Below are positions 6,514-12,068 of a stretch of 12,068 bases of DNA, one piece after another. The DNA comes from JBHHXR01 sp046757205. GTDB taxonomy: Bacteria > Pseudomonadota > Alphaproteobacteria > Rhodobacterales > Rhodobacteraceae. The notes below the pieces were generated by a model, which saw nothing but the letters and a program-made list of their open reading frames with translations, ran no database searches and was not told the DNA's origin. Numbering within the stretch: position 1 is the stretch's first letter; the number at the start of each line of letters is the position of its first letter. The stretch lies in contig JBHHXR010000097.1 of the NCBI GenBank assembly GCA_046757205.1, positions 1 to 12,068 on the forward strand. The letters are read 5' to 3'. The position numbers were made by a program, and so were the translations under genes.

Positions 6514-6535
6514 GGTCGGTTCAGCAGCGCGGCCA

Positions 6536-7783
6536 TCAATGCGCCACCGCCGCGGCGACCGACTCGTCGATCATGCGGCCCTCTGTGAACCGGTCCAGGC
6601 TGAACGGCGCGGCCAGTGCGCGGGGCGCCCCGTCGGCCAGCATTTCCGCCGTCGCCCAGCCGGAGCCGGGGATGGACTTGAACCCGCCCGTGCCCCACCC
6701 GCAGTTGATGAAAATGCCATCCACCGGGGTCTTGCCGATGATCGGTGAACGGTCGCCGGTCATGTCGACGATACCGCCCCACTGGCGAAGCTGCTTGAGG
6801 CGCGAGATGACCGGGAAGGTCTCGATCAGGGCGCGCACGGTCTCCTCTATGTGCTGGAAACTGCCGCGCTGGGTGTAGTTGTTGTAACCGTCCGCGCCGC
6901 CGCCGATGACCAGTTCGCCCTTGTCGGACTGCGACAGGTAGCCGTGCACGGTATTCGCCATCACCACGCAGTCGATGATGGGCTTGATCGGCTCCGACAC
7001 CATGGCCTGCAGCGCCACCGATTCGATCGGCAGCCGGAACCCCGCCATCTCCGCCAGCACGCCCGACGATCCGGCCACCACGATACACAGCTTCTTGCAG
7101 CGGATCGGCCCCTTGGACGTCTGGACCCCGGTTACGCCGCCGGCGTCCCGGTCGATGCCGGTCACCTCGCATTTCTGGATGATGTCCACGCCCATATCCG
7201 AGGCCGCGCGGGCATATCCCCAGGCAATCGCGTCGTGCCGTGCCGTGCCTCCGCGCGGCTGCCACAGCCCGCCCAGCACGGGATAGCGCGGCCCGTCGAG
7301 ATTGATGACCGGGACGATCTTCGCGATGCGCTCGGGCGTGACCATCTCCGATTCGATCCCGGCCAGCCGGTTGGCGTGGGACGTGCGTTTCCAGGCGCGC
7401 AGCTCGTGCTCCGTCTGGGCGAGCATCAGAACCCCGCGCGGCGAAAACATGATATTGTAATTCAGCTCCTGGCTGAGGTTTTCATAAAGGCTGCGGGACT
7501 TCTCGAAGATCGCGGCGCTCTCGTCCTGCAGATAATTCGAGCGGATGATCGCGGTGTTGCGCCCGGTATTTCCGCCGCCCAGCCAGCCTTTTTCCAGCAC
7601 CGCGACGTTGCGGATGCCGTGGTTCCTGGCCAGGTAATAGGCGGTGGCGAGCCCGTGCCCGCCGGCCCCGACGATCACGATTTCATACTCGCTCTTGGGA
7701 TCGGGGGAATTCCAGGCGCGCTCCCAGCCGGTATGGGCGCGAAACGCTTCGCGGGCGATTGCAAAGGCCGAATAGCGTCTCAT
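6536..7783 (-). CDS. soxB: Sarcosine oxidase beta subunit
   Basis: This 415-residue flavoprotein subunit matches SoxB, where sarcosine is oxidised at non-covalent FAD and electrons pass to covalently bound FMN that reduces oxygen to peroxide. The FAD-binding motif VIVGAGGHGLATAYYLA is at 36-52, followed by EKGWLGGGNTGRNTAIIRSNY (64-84), highly characteristic of SoxB. RGGTARHDAIAWGYARA (177-193) carries H183, the probable covalent FMN site by family alignment. IVDMTGDRSPIIG (338-350) and the C-terminal NCGWGTGGFKS (360-370) complete the fold. The start at 7783 (MRRYSAFAIAREAFRAHTGW) is the family N-terminus, with GGAG 9 bases upstream; a longer GTG form from 7834 is not supported. It is the first sox gene, but unusually lies 451 bp from soxD rather than adjacent to it. 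Confidence 0.95.
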   Translation of the reverse strand: MRRYSAFAIAREAFRAHTGWERAWNSPDPKSEYEIVIVGAGGHGLATAYYLARNHGIRNVAVLEKGWLGGGNTGRNTAIIRSNYLQDESAAIFEKSRSLYENLSQELNYNIMFSPRGVLMLAQTEHELRAWKRTSHANRLAGIESEMVTPERIAKIVPVINLDGPRYPVLGGLWQPRGGTARHDAIAWGYARAASDMGVDIIQKCEVTGIDRDAGGVTGVQTSKGPIRCKKLCIVVAGSSGVLAEMAGFRLPIESVALQAMVSEPIKPIIDCVVMANTVHGYLSQSDKGELVIGGGADGYNNYTQRGSFQHIEETVRALIETFPVISRLKQLRQWGGIVDMTGDRSPIIGKTPVDGIFINCGWGTGGFKSIPGSGWATAEMLADGAPRALAAPFSLDRFTEGRMIDESVAAAVAH

Positions 7784-8041
7784 CTTCGGAAGCTCCGGAT
7801 AGGGCCTGCGACCGGTGGTATCATGGCTCCACACGAGGACCGGCGCAAGGCAACCAGTACTGCGTGACTATCTGCCGCGCCTGCCGCGTCCTGCCAATGC
7901 GGCAACCGGCATTCGGACTGCAATTCACGACATCACCGGCGTCTCGGGGCTGGCGGATTCGTCAGCAAGGGCCTATATGTGCGCCGATTGGCTGCGCGGA
8001 CACATGATGCATTCGACCTCCCCTGAAACCGGGTGCCGGCA
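7784..8041. other. Divergent spacer between soxB and ccmI
   Basis: These 258 bases must hold the soxB promoter (minus) and the ccmI promoter (plus). On the minus strand TTGCGC-N17-CATGAT lies before soxB but matches consensus weakly. A 6-bp stem TGCCGC / GCGGCA with an 11-base loop occurs near 7887-7910. Short ORFs across it lack family resemblance or ribosome-binding sites, so I call no gene here. Confidence 0.5.
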
Positions 8042-9265
8042 ATGAGTTTCTGGCTTTTGGCAGCGGCCGGGCTGGCGGCGGCCGTGTTCTGGCTGCTGCG
8101 GCCCCTGATGCGGCGCACCGAAGGCTCCGTGCAACGCGCCAGTTTCGACATGCAGGTTTATCGCGACCAGCTCGCTGAAGTCGAAGCCGATCTGGCGCGC
8201 GGCGTATTGAGCGAAAGCGAGGCCGAGGGCAGCCGCGCCGAAGTTTCGCGCCGGCTGCTCGCGGCGGCGTCGGAGGCGGACCGCGGAACCGGCGGCGGTC
8301 CGGCTCCGCGGTCGGCGTCGCGCTGGCTGGCCGCCGGTATCGCGACCGTGACCGCCGCCGCCAGCCTTGGCCTCTATTTCCATCTCGGTGCGCCCGGCTA
8401 TCACGACCGGCCGCTGGCGCTGAGGATCGCGGAACTGCGGGCGGCCCAAGAGAACCGCCCCTCGCAGGCCGAGGCGGAGGCCAACATGCCCGCCCGGCAG
8501 CCGGTGGCCGAACCCGACAAGCAGGCGGCTGCGCTGATCGAACAGCTTGAAGAGACACTGAAGAACCGGCCCGACGATATTCGCGGCCATGAGCTCCTGG
8601 CCGACAATCTGGGCCGTCTGGGACGGTTCGCCGATGCGCGGGCGGCCCAGCAGAAAGTCGTCGAACTGAAAGGCGATGCCGCCACCGCCGAGGACCACGC
8701 GCAGCATGCCGAGTTCATGATCTGGGCCGCCGGTGGCTATGTTTCTCCGGAGGCCGAGCAGGCGCTGACCGATGCCCTCAAGGCCGATCCAAAAAACGTC
8801 GCAGCCCGCTATTATTCCGGCATCGCCCTGGCCCAGGCCAACCGGCCCGACCTGACCATGCGGATATGGCGGGAATTGCTGGCCGAGGGACCGGAGGACG
8901 CGCCGTGGATCGCCATGATCCGCGCCCAGATCGGTGAACTGGCCGCCCAAACCGGCATTCCCGCCCCCGAGGCCGCGGCGCCGCCGCCCGGACCTTCGGC
9001 GGAAGACGTCGAGGCGGCCAGGAACATGGACGAACAGGACCGCGACGCCATGATCCGCGGCATGGTCGGCCGGCTGGCCGACCGGCTGACGGCCGAGGGC
9101 GGCCCGTCCGAGGATTGGGCGCGTCTGATCCGCGCCTACGGCGTCCTCGGCGAGACGGAAAAGGCCGCCAGTGCGTGGTCCGACGCGCAGAAGGCCTTCG
9201 CCGGCGACGAAACCGCTCTTGCCGCTCTGCGCCAGGCGGCCCGCGACGCCGGGGCCGCCGATTGA
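8042..9265 (+). CDS. ccmI: Cytochrome c biogenesis protein CcmI (CycH-like)
   Basis: CcmI is the apocytochrome c chaperone of the System I haem-ligation complex (with CcmF and CcmH), at the cytoplasmic membrane facing the periplasm. The 407-residue protein has a first membrane segment at 2-19 and a cytoplasmic loop containing VYRDQLAEVEADLARG (39-54) and a leucine-zipper-like helix. A second membrane segment lies at about 95-114. A periplasmic TPR region follows (about 160-300), with GHELLADNLGRLGRFADA and helical repeats, and then a C-terminal domain (about 320-400). This is the standard CcmI plan. The ATG at 8042 gives the usual short N-terminus; a GTG nine bases earlier is possible. The SD is weak. 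No other ccm gene is adjacent. It leads an operon: ruvX starts on its stop codon (TGATG). Confidence 0.9.
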   Translation: MSFWLLAAAGLAAAVFWLLRPLMRRTEGSVQRASFDMQVYRDQLAEVEADLARGVLSESEAEGSRAEVSRRLLAAASEADRGTGGGPAPRSASRWLAAGIATVTAAASLGLYFHLGAPGYHDRPLALRIAELRAAQENRPSQAEAEANMPARQPVAEPDKQAAALIEQLEETLKNRPDDIRGHELLADNLGRLGRFADARAAQQKVVELKGDAATAEDHAQHAEFMIWAAGGYVSPEAEQALTDALKADPKNVAARYYSGIALAQANRPDLTMRIWRELLAEGPEDAPWIAMIRAQIGELAAQTGIPAPEAAAPPPGPSAEDVEAARNMDEQDRDAMIRGMVGRLADRLTAEGGPSEDWARLIRAYGVLGETEKAASAWSDAQKAFAGDETALAALRQAARDAGAAD

Positions 9266-9753
9266 TGGTGATAGACGAGCTGGAGGCTTTCGCGCAGTCG
9301 GTGCCGCGGCCCGGCACGCTTCTGGGACTCGATCTCGGCACCAAGACCATCGGCGTCGCGGTCGGGGACCTGACGCTTTCCATTGCATCGCCGCTCACCA
9401 CTGTCCGGCGGCGGAAATTCGGGCTCGACGCCAGGCTGCTGCTTGACATGGCGGAAGAAAGGAAGGTTCAGGGCATCGTCTTCGGCCTGCCGCGCAACAT
9501 GGACGGAAGCGAGGGGCCGCGCTGCCAGTCGACGCGCGCGTTCGCCCGCAATCTCGCCCGGCTCACCGATCTGCCGATAACCTTCTGGGACGAACGCCTG
9601 TCGACCGTCGCCGCGGAACGCGCGCTGCTGGAAGCGGATGCGTCGCGGAAGCGCCGTAGAGAGGTCATAGACCACGTGGCCGCCGGCTATATTCTTCAGG
9701 GCGCGCTGGAACGGTTGGCGCGTCTGGCCGCAGAAACCCCGGGCCAGCCATGA
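9265..9753 (+). CDS. ruvX: RuvX/YqgF family nuclease
   Basis: This is a 162-residue RNase-H-fold protein of the YqgF/RuvX family, annotated as a putative Holliday-junction resolvase and, in E. coli, linked to 16S rRNA 5'-end maturation. Visible motifs are GLDLGTKTIGVAV (21-33, acidic D23), IVFGLPRNMDGSEG (71-84), FWDERLST (107-114, with D109 and E110), and VIDHVAAGYIL (134-144, with D136). The metal-binding acidic set therefore looks complete. The ATG at 9265 overlaps the ccmI stop by one base; a longer form starting inside ccmI is rejected because it would be translated from ccmI's sequence in another frame. The following DUF1289 gene overlaps its stop by four bases. Confidence 0.93.
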   Translation: MVIDELEAFAQSVPRPGTLLGLDLGTKTIGVAVGDLTLSIASPLTTVRRRKFGLDARLLLDMAEERKVQGIVFGLPRNMDGSEGPRCQSTRAFARNLARLTDLPITFWDERLSTVAAERALLEADASRKRRREVIDHVAAGYILQGALERLARLAAETPGQP

Positions 9754-10001
9754 CCGATGACGTCTGGAAACGCGACGAGGTGGAAAGCCCCTGCGTCAGG
9801 ATCTGCCTTATCCATCCCGAGGTGCGGCTCTGTATCGGCTGCCACCGCAGCGCCGAGGAGATCGCCGCCTGGGGCCGGATGACCCCCGGCGAGCGCCGCG
9901 CCATCATGGCGGACCTGGCGTCGCGCGCGCCACGCCTCGCCGGCAGCCGCCGCGGCCGCGCCGTGCGCCGCGCCGCGCGCAGGGCACAGGGGACGGGATG
10001 A
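9750..10001 (+). CDS. DUF1289 Cys-rich small protein
   Basis: This 83-residue protein has the DUF1289 signature: SPCVRIC (13-19), then LCIGCHRSAEEIAAW (27-41), then MTPGERRAIM (44-53). The four cysteines C15, C19, C28 and C31 could bind zinc or another metal; function is unknown. The C-terminus (about 62-80) is markedly Arg/Ala-rich and probably disordered or nucleic-acid binding. The start ATG shares ATGA with the ruvX stop, suggesting coupled translation. The ccmI-ruvX-DUF1289 order looks familiar from Rhodobacterales. Confidence 0.9.
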   Translation: MTDDVWKRDEVESPCVRICLIHPEVRLCIGCHRSAEEIAAWGRMTPGERRAIMADLASRAPRLAGSRRGRAVRRAARRAQGTG

Positions 10002-10086
10002 TCGGATTTCCGCTGAACAATGGCCATCTTGCCGCCCCAATGGAAATCTAGCTTCGCCGCCAATCAACCCTTGCGGAGGGCGTGCC

Positions 10087-10770
10087 TTGCAAAACTGGAT
10101 CGTCGTCGCGTTCATGCTAATTGGCGCCGTTTTCGTTCTCAGAAGCGATTTCACCGCGATATTCACCCAAAAATCGGATGACGTCTGGCTGGGCTACCTG
10201 TCGCTGATTCTCGCCGGACTGTTCCTCGGCCACGTCCTGCGAATCCTCTGGCGACGTGTTCCCGGACAATGGCGCAGCAGCCTGGCCGCGCTGGCCCTGG
10301 TCGCGATATTCGGCCTCGTCGAGTTTCGCGACGAGATATCCAACGTGTTCAAGGGCTACGAATTCTCCAACCGGCCGCTGGCGGCGCTGGCGACGACCAA
10401 ATCCGAATCGCAGGTCAGCCGGTCCTGGGACGGCCATTTCCGGACCCTGGCGACCATCAACGGAACCGAGATCGCGGTGCTCGTCGATACCGGCGCATCG
10501 CTTGTCCTGCTGCGCTACCAGGACGCCAAGAATGTCGGCGTGAACATCGAGGCGCTGGATTTCTCGATCCCGGTGACGACCGCCATGGGCCGGTCGGTGG
10601 TGGCGCCGGTAGTGTTCGACAAGGTGCAGGTCGGATCCGTGACCGTGCCGCGCGTACGCGGCGCCGTGGCCCGCCCCGGTGAACTGCACGCAAGCCTTCT
10701 TGGCATGAGCTTTCTTGAGGGTCTTCTCGAGACGGTGATCCGCAAGGACCGCCTGATCCTGCGCAACTGA
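10087..10770 (+). CDS. Membrane-anchored retropepsin-like aspartic protease (TIGR02281 type)
   Basis: This is a 227-residue clan AA aspartic protease-like protein with three predicted N-terminal membrane segments (about 3-17, 35-55 and 64-78) and a soluble domain from about 110. The catalytic-type motif VLVDTGASLVLL (131-142) holds D134-T135-G136. SLLGMSFLEGL (203-213) is the conserved second-half motif of the TIGR02281 family. As retropepsins act as dimers with one DTG per chain, a dimer is expected; the natural substrate is unknown. The start is TTG at 10087: a strong SD (GGAGGG at 10075-10080) precedes it by 6 bases, whereas the first internal ATG (M10) would discard half of the first membrane helix. 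It follows the DUF1289 gene after 85 bases, so it could belong to that transcript or have its own promoter. Confidence 0.87.
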   Translation: MQNWIVVAFMLIGAVFVLRSDFTAIFTQKSDDVWLGYLSLILAGLFLGHVLRILWRRVPGQWRSSLAALALVAIFGLVEFRDEISNVFKGYEFSNRPLAALATTKSESQVSRSWDGHFRTLATINGTEIAVLVDTGASLVLLRYQDAKNVGVNIEALDFSIPVTTAMGRSVVAPVVFDKVQVGSVTVPRVRGAVARPGELHASLLGMSFLEGLLETVIRKDRLILRN

Positions 10771-10776
10771 CGCCTT

Positions 10777-10799
10777 GCGGCGCTTCCGGAGCGCGCCGC
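10777..10799 (+). terminator. GC hairpin after the protease gene, weak terminator at best
   Basis: A perfect 7-bp stem GCGGCGC / GCGCCGC with a 9-base loop starts 7 bases after the protease stop. No T-run follows, so it may only mark the 3' end of the transcript or be part of a Rho-dependent end. Confidence 0.3.
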
Positions 10800-10879
10800 G
10801 TCCCATCGGGCTCGAAGCCGCCCCGGCCGAAAGGCATGGTCACCTGACCGGGCAATGGAATTCTGTCGAGGTGGGGATC

Positions 10880-11236
10880 ATGGCAAGATCAGAAGGAATT
10901 ATCGTACCTGCCGCGATGGCGGTCGCCGCCGTGGCGATCGTCGCGGCGCCACGCCGGTTCCCGTGGCCGGCAAGACGCGCCCGCCGCAACCCGGCCCGAC
11001 AGCGCCTTCGGTCGACACCTCCCGAGCCGGCGGAACGCCCCGTTCATCAGGCTGCGACCGTTTCCAGCGCAGTCAGGGCGCGCTCCACCAGTTCCGTACC
11101 GGCGCCGTCGCGATGCGCGCCTTCCGACAGGACGCGCCGCCAGCGTCGGGCGCCCGGACGGCCGGTGAAAACGCCGAGAATATGCCGCGTCATCCGGTTC
11201 AGCGGCGTGCCCCGCGCCAGCTCCCTCTCGATATAG
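10880..11236 (+). CDS. Doubtful ORF with signal-like N-terminus, possible remnant
   Basis: An ATG at 10880 is preceded by a purine-rich GAGGTGGGG ribosome-binding-like site. It encodes MARSEGIIVPAAMAVAAVAI followed by VAAP, which resembles a signal or membrane anchor, and then turns abruptly Arg-rich. The frame runs about 190 bases into the antisense of dusA, where coding is unlikely. In the next frame after about 10950 the translation (PVPVAGKTRPPQPGPTAPSV) has a more protein-like Pro/Thr composition. One possible reading is a frameshifted remnant of a small exported protein; chance is the other. No family was recognised, and 10771-11046 shows nothing else coding. Confidence 0.2.
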   Translation: MARSEGIIVPAAMAVAAVAIVAAPRRFPWPARRARRNPARQRLRSTPPEPAERPVHQAATVSSAVRARSTSSVPAPSRCAPSDRTRRQRRAPGRPVKTPRICRVIRFSGVPRASSLSI

Positions 11237-12051
11237 GGCAGGAAGTCCCGCACCGCCTGCCGGCCATCGCGCGGCGGTGCCGGATCGTCGAAGATACGTG
11301 CATCGGCGGCCGCCAGCAGACGCACCGGATCGTGATAGGCGGCGCGCCCGATCATCACGCCGTCGAGCCCCGCCGCCAGATGCGCCTCCGCTTCGCCGAG
11401 GCTGCCGATGCCGCCGTTGATGCAGATTTCCAGTTGCGGAAACCGCGCCTTCATCCGGCGCACCAGCCCGTAATCCAGCGGCGGAACGTCGCGGTTTTCC
11501 TTCGGGCTGAGCCCCCCTAGCCACGCCTTGCGGGCATGGATGGTGAAACTCCGCACGCCGGCCGCCGACACCCGCGCCAGAAAATCCGGCAGCACCTCGC
11601 GCGGCTCCTGATCGTCCACGCCGATACGGCATTTCACCGTGATCTCCGGCCCTGTCGTCGCCGCCGGCATCGCCGCCGCGCAGTCGGCCACAAGGCCCGG
11701 CTCCTTCATCAGCACCGCCCCGAAGCGGCCCGACCGCACCCGGTCCGACGGGCAGCCGATGTTCAGGTTGACCTCGTCATAGCCGAAATCGCAGGCGATC
11801 TTCACGCAGGCGGCAAGCTCGCCGGGGTCAGCGCCGCCCAGTTGCAGCGCCACCGGATGCTCGGCGGCGTCGATCGCCAGCAGCCGCTCGCGGTCGCCGT
11901 GCAAAACCGCGCCGGACGTCACCATCTCGGTATAAAGCCGCGCGTGGCGCGTAAGCAGCCGGTGGAAATACCGGCAATGCCGGTCCGTCCAATCCATCAT
12001 CGGCGCGACCGAGAGACGTCTTTTCGTCGGTTTCATGCTATTCCGGGCCAT
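11047..12051 (-). CDS. dusA: tRNA dihydrouridine(20/20a) synthase
   Basis: DusA reduces uridine 20/20a in the tRNA D-loop using FMN and NADPH. The protein (334 residues from the ATG at 12051) has the TIM-barrel motif SVAPMMDWTDRHCRYF (14-29), the catalytic cysteine C100 in NLNIGCPSDRV, K140 and H172 in the FMN site (TVKCRIGVDD and FTIHARKAWLGGLSPKENR), and phosphate-binding NGGIGS (212-217) plus MIGRAAY (233-239). The LGGLSPKENR stretch and the helical C-terminus with NRMTRHILGVFTG are DusA rather than DusB/C hallmarks. A second ATG at 12036 (MKPTKRRLSVAP) is an equally plausible start; neither has a clear ribosome-binding site. It is transcribed toward the spacer shared with the protease gene, tail to tail. 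The upstream region lies outside the window. Confidence 0.93.
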   Translation of the reverse strand: MARNSMKPTKRRLSVAPMMDWTDRHCRYFHRLLTRHARLYTEMVTSGAVLHGDRERLLAIDAAEHPVALQLGGADPGELAACVKIACDFGYDEVNLNIGCPSDRVRSGRFGAVLMKEPGLVADCAAAMPAATTGPEITVKCRIGVDDQEPREVLPDFLARVSAAGVRSFTIHARKAWLGGLSPKENRDVPPLDYGLVRRMKARFPQLEICINGGIGSLGEAEAHLAAGLDGVMIGRAAYHDPVRLLAAADARIFDDPAPPRDGRQAVRDFLPYIERELARGTPLNRMTRHILGVFTGRPGARRWRRVLSEGAHRDGAGTELVERALTALETVAA

Positions 12052-12068
12052 ATCGGCGATGTGGCTAG

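Noticed and set aside
6006..7265. Minus-strand frame of 419 codons spanning soxB, the gap and soxD
   Set aside because: Out of frame with both soxB and soxD, low-complexity in the soxB part, and composition of random reading in the gap.
6851..7867. 338-codon plus-strand frame antisense to soxB
   Set aside because: Shadow of soxB; no ribosome-binding site and no family resemblance.
7973..9388. 471-codon minus-strand frame opposite ccmI and ruvX
   Set aside because: Gly/Arg-rich antisense shadow; ccmI and ruvX on the plus strand have complete motifs.
10895..11047. Minus-strand ORF of about 50 codons starting on the dusA stop (TGATGA)
   Set aside because: The overlap looks like translational coupling, but the product is Arg/Gly-rich with no recognisable feature, and there is no coding bias.

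Overview
The window is GC-rich (roughly two thirds G+C by eye), densely packed DNA with many 1-8 base gene overlaps. Gene content points to an alphaproteobacterium, most likely Rhodobacterales (Rhodobacter/Roseobacter relatives). The evidence is a PIN protein next to an RlmI-like rRNA methyltransferase (an arrangement I recall from the RSP_2647/RSP_2648 families), a small RSP_7527/DUF1127-like protein, the heterotetrameric sarcosine oxidase set, and a ccmI-ruvX-DUF1289-retropepsin block. This placement comes from protein recognition, not from a database search.

Layout, left to right. (1) 1-1701, minus strand: an rRNA methyltransferase gene and, overlapping its stop, a PIN-domain gene that runs off the window edge. 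(2) 1729-1957, minus strand: a 57-residue protein gene that ends in a perfect stem-loop and then a strong intrinsic terminator. The stem's loop carries an anti-Shine-Dalgarno sequence (UUCCUCCC), so this looks like a small mRNA with an embedded 3'-UTR small RNA. (3) 2051-7783, minus strand: sarcosine oxidase genes in the order soxB, 451-bp gap, soxD-soxA-soxG, ending in a likely terminator. The soxB-soxD gap is AT-rich at its soxD end, holds four copies of a GACAA motif, and has a doubtful opposite-strand small membrane ORF. (4) 8042-10001, plus strand: ccmI, ruvX and a DUF1289 gene, overlapping by 1 and 4 bases, then at 10087-10770 a membrane-anchored retropepsin-like protease starting at TTG. 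(5) 10771-11046: a short spacer with a GC hairpin and a possible exported small ORF or gene remnant. (6) 11047-12051, minus strand: dusA, tRNA dihydrouridine synthase.

Functionally, the sox block oxidatively demethylates sarcosine to glycine and delivers the one-carbon unit to tetrahydrofolate. The other genes are housekeeping: rRNA and tRNA modification, cytochrome c maturation, and RuvX. I see no phage, transposase, CRISPR array, rRNA or tRNA gene. The observation most worth following is the small-protein/anti-SD hairpin unit at 1729-1957. The rest is ordinary chromosomal core with a few regulatory curiosities.
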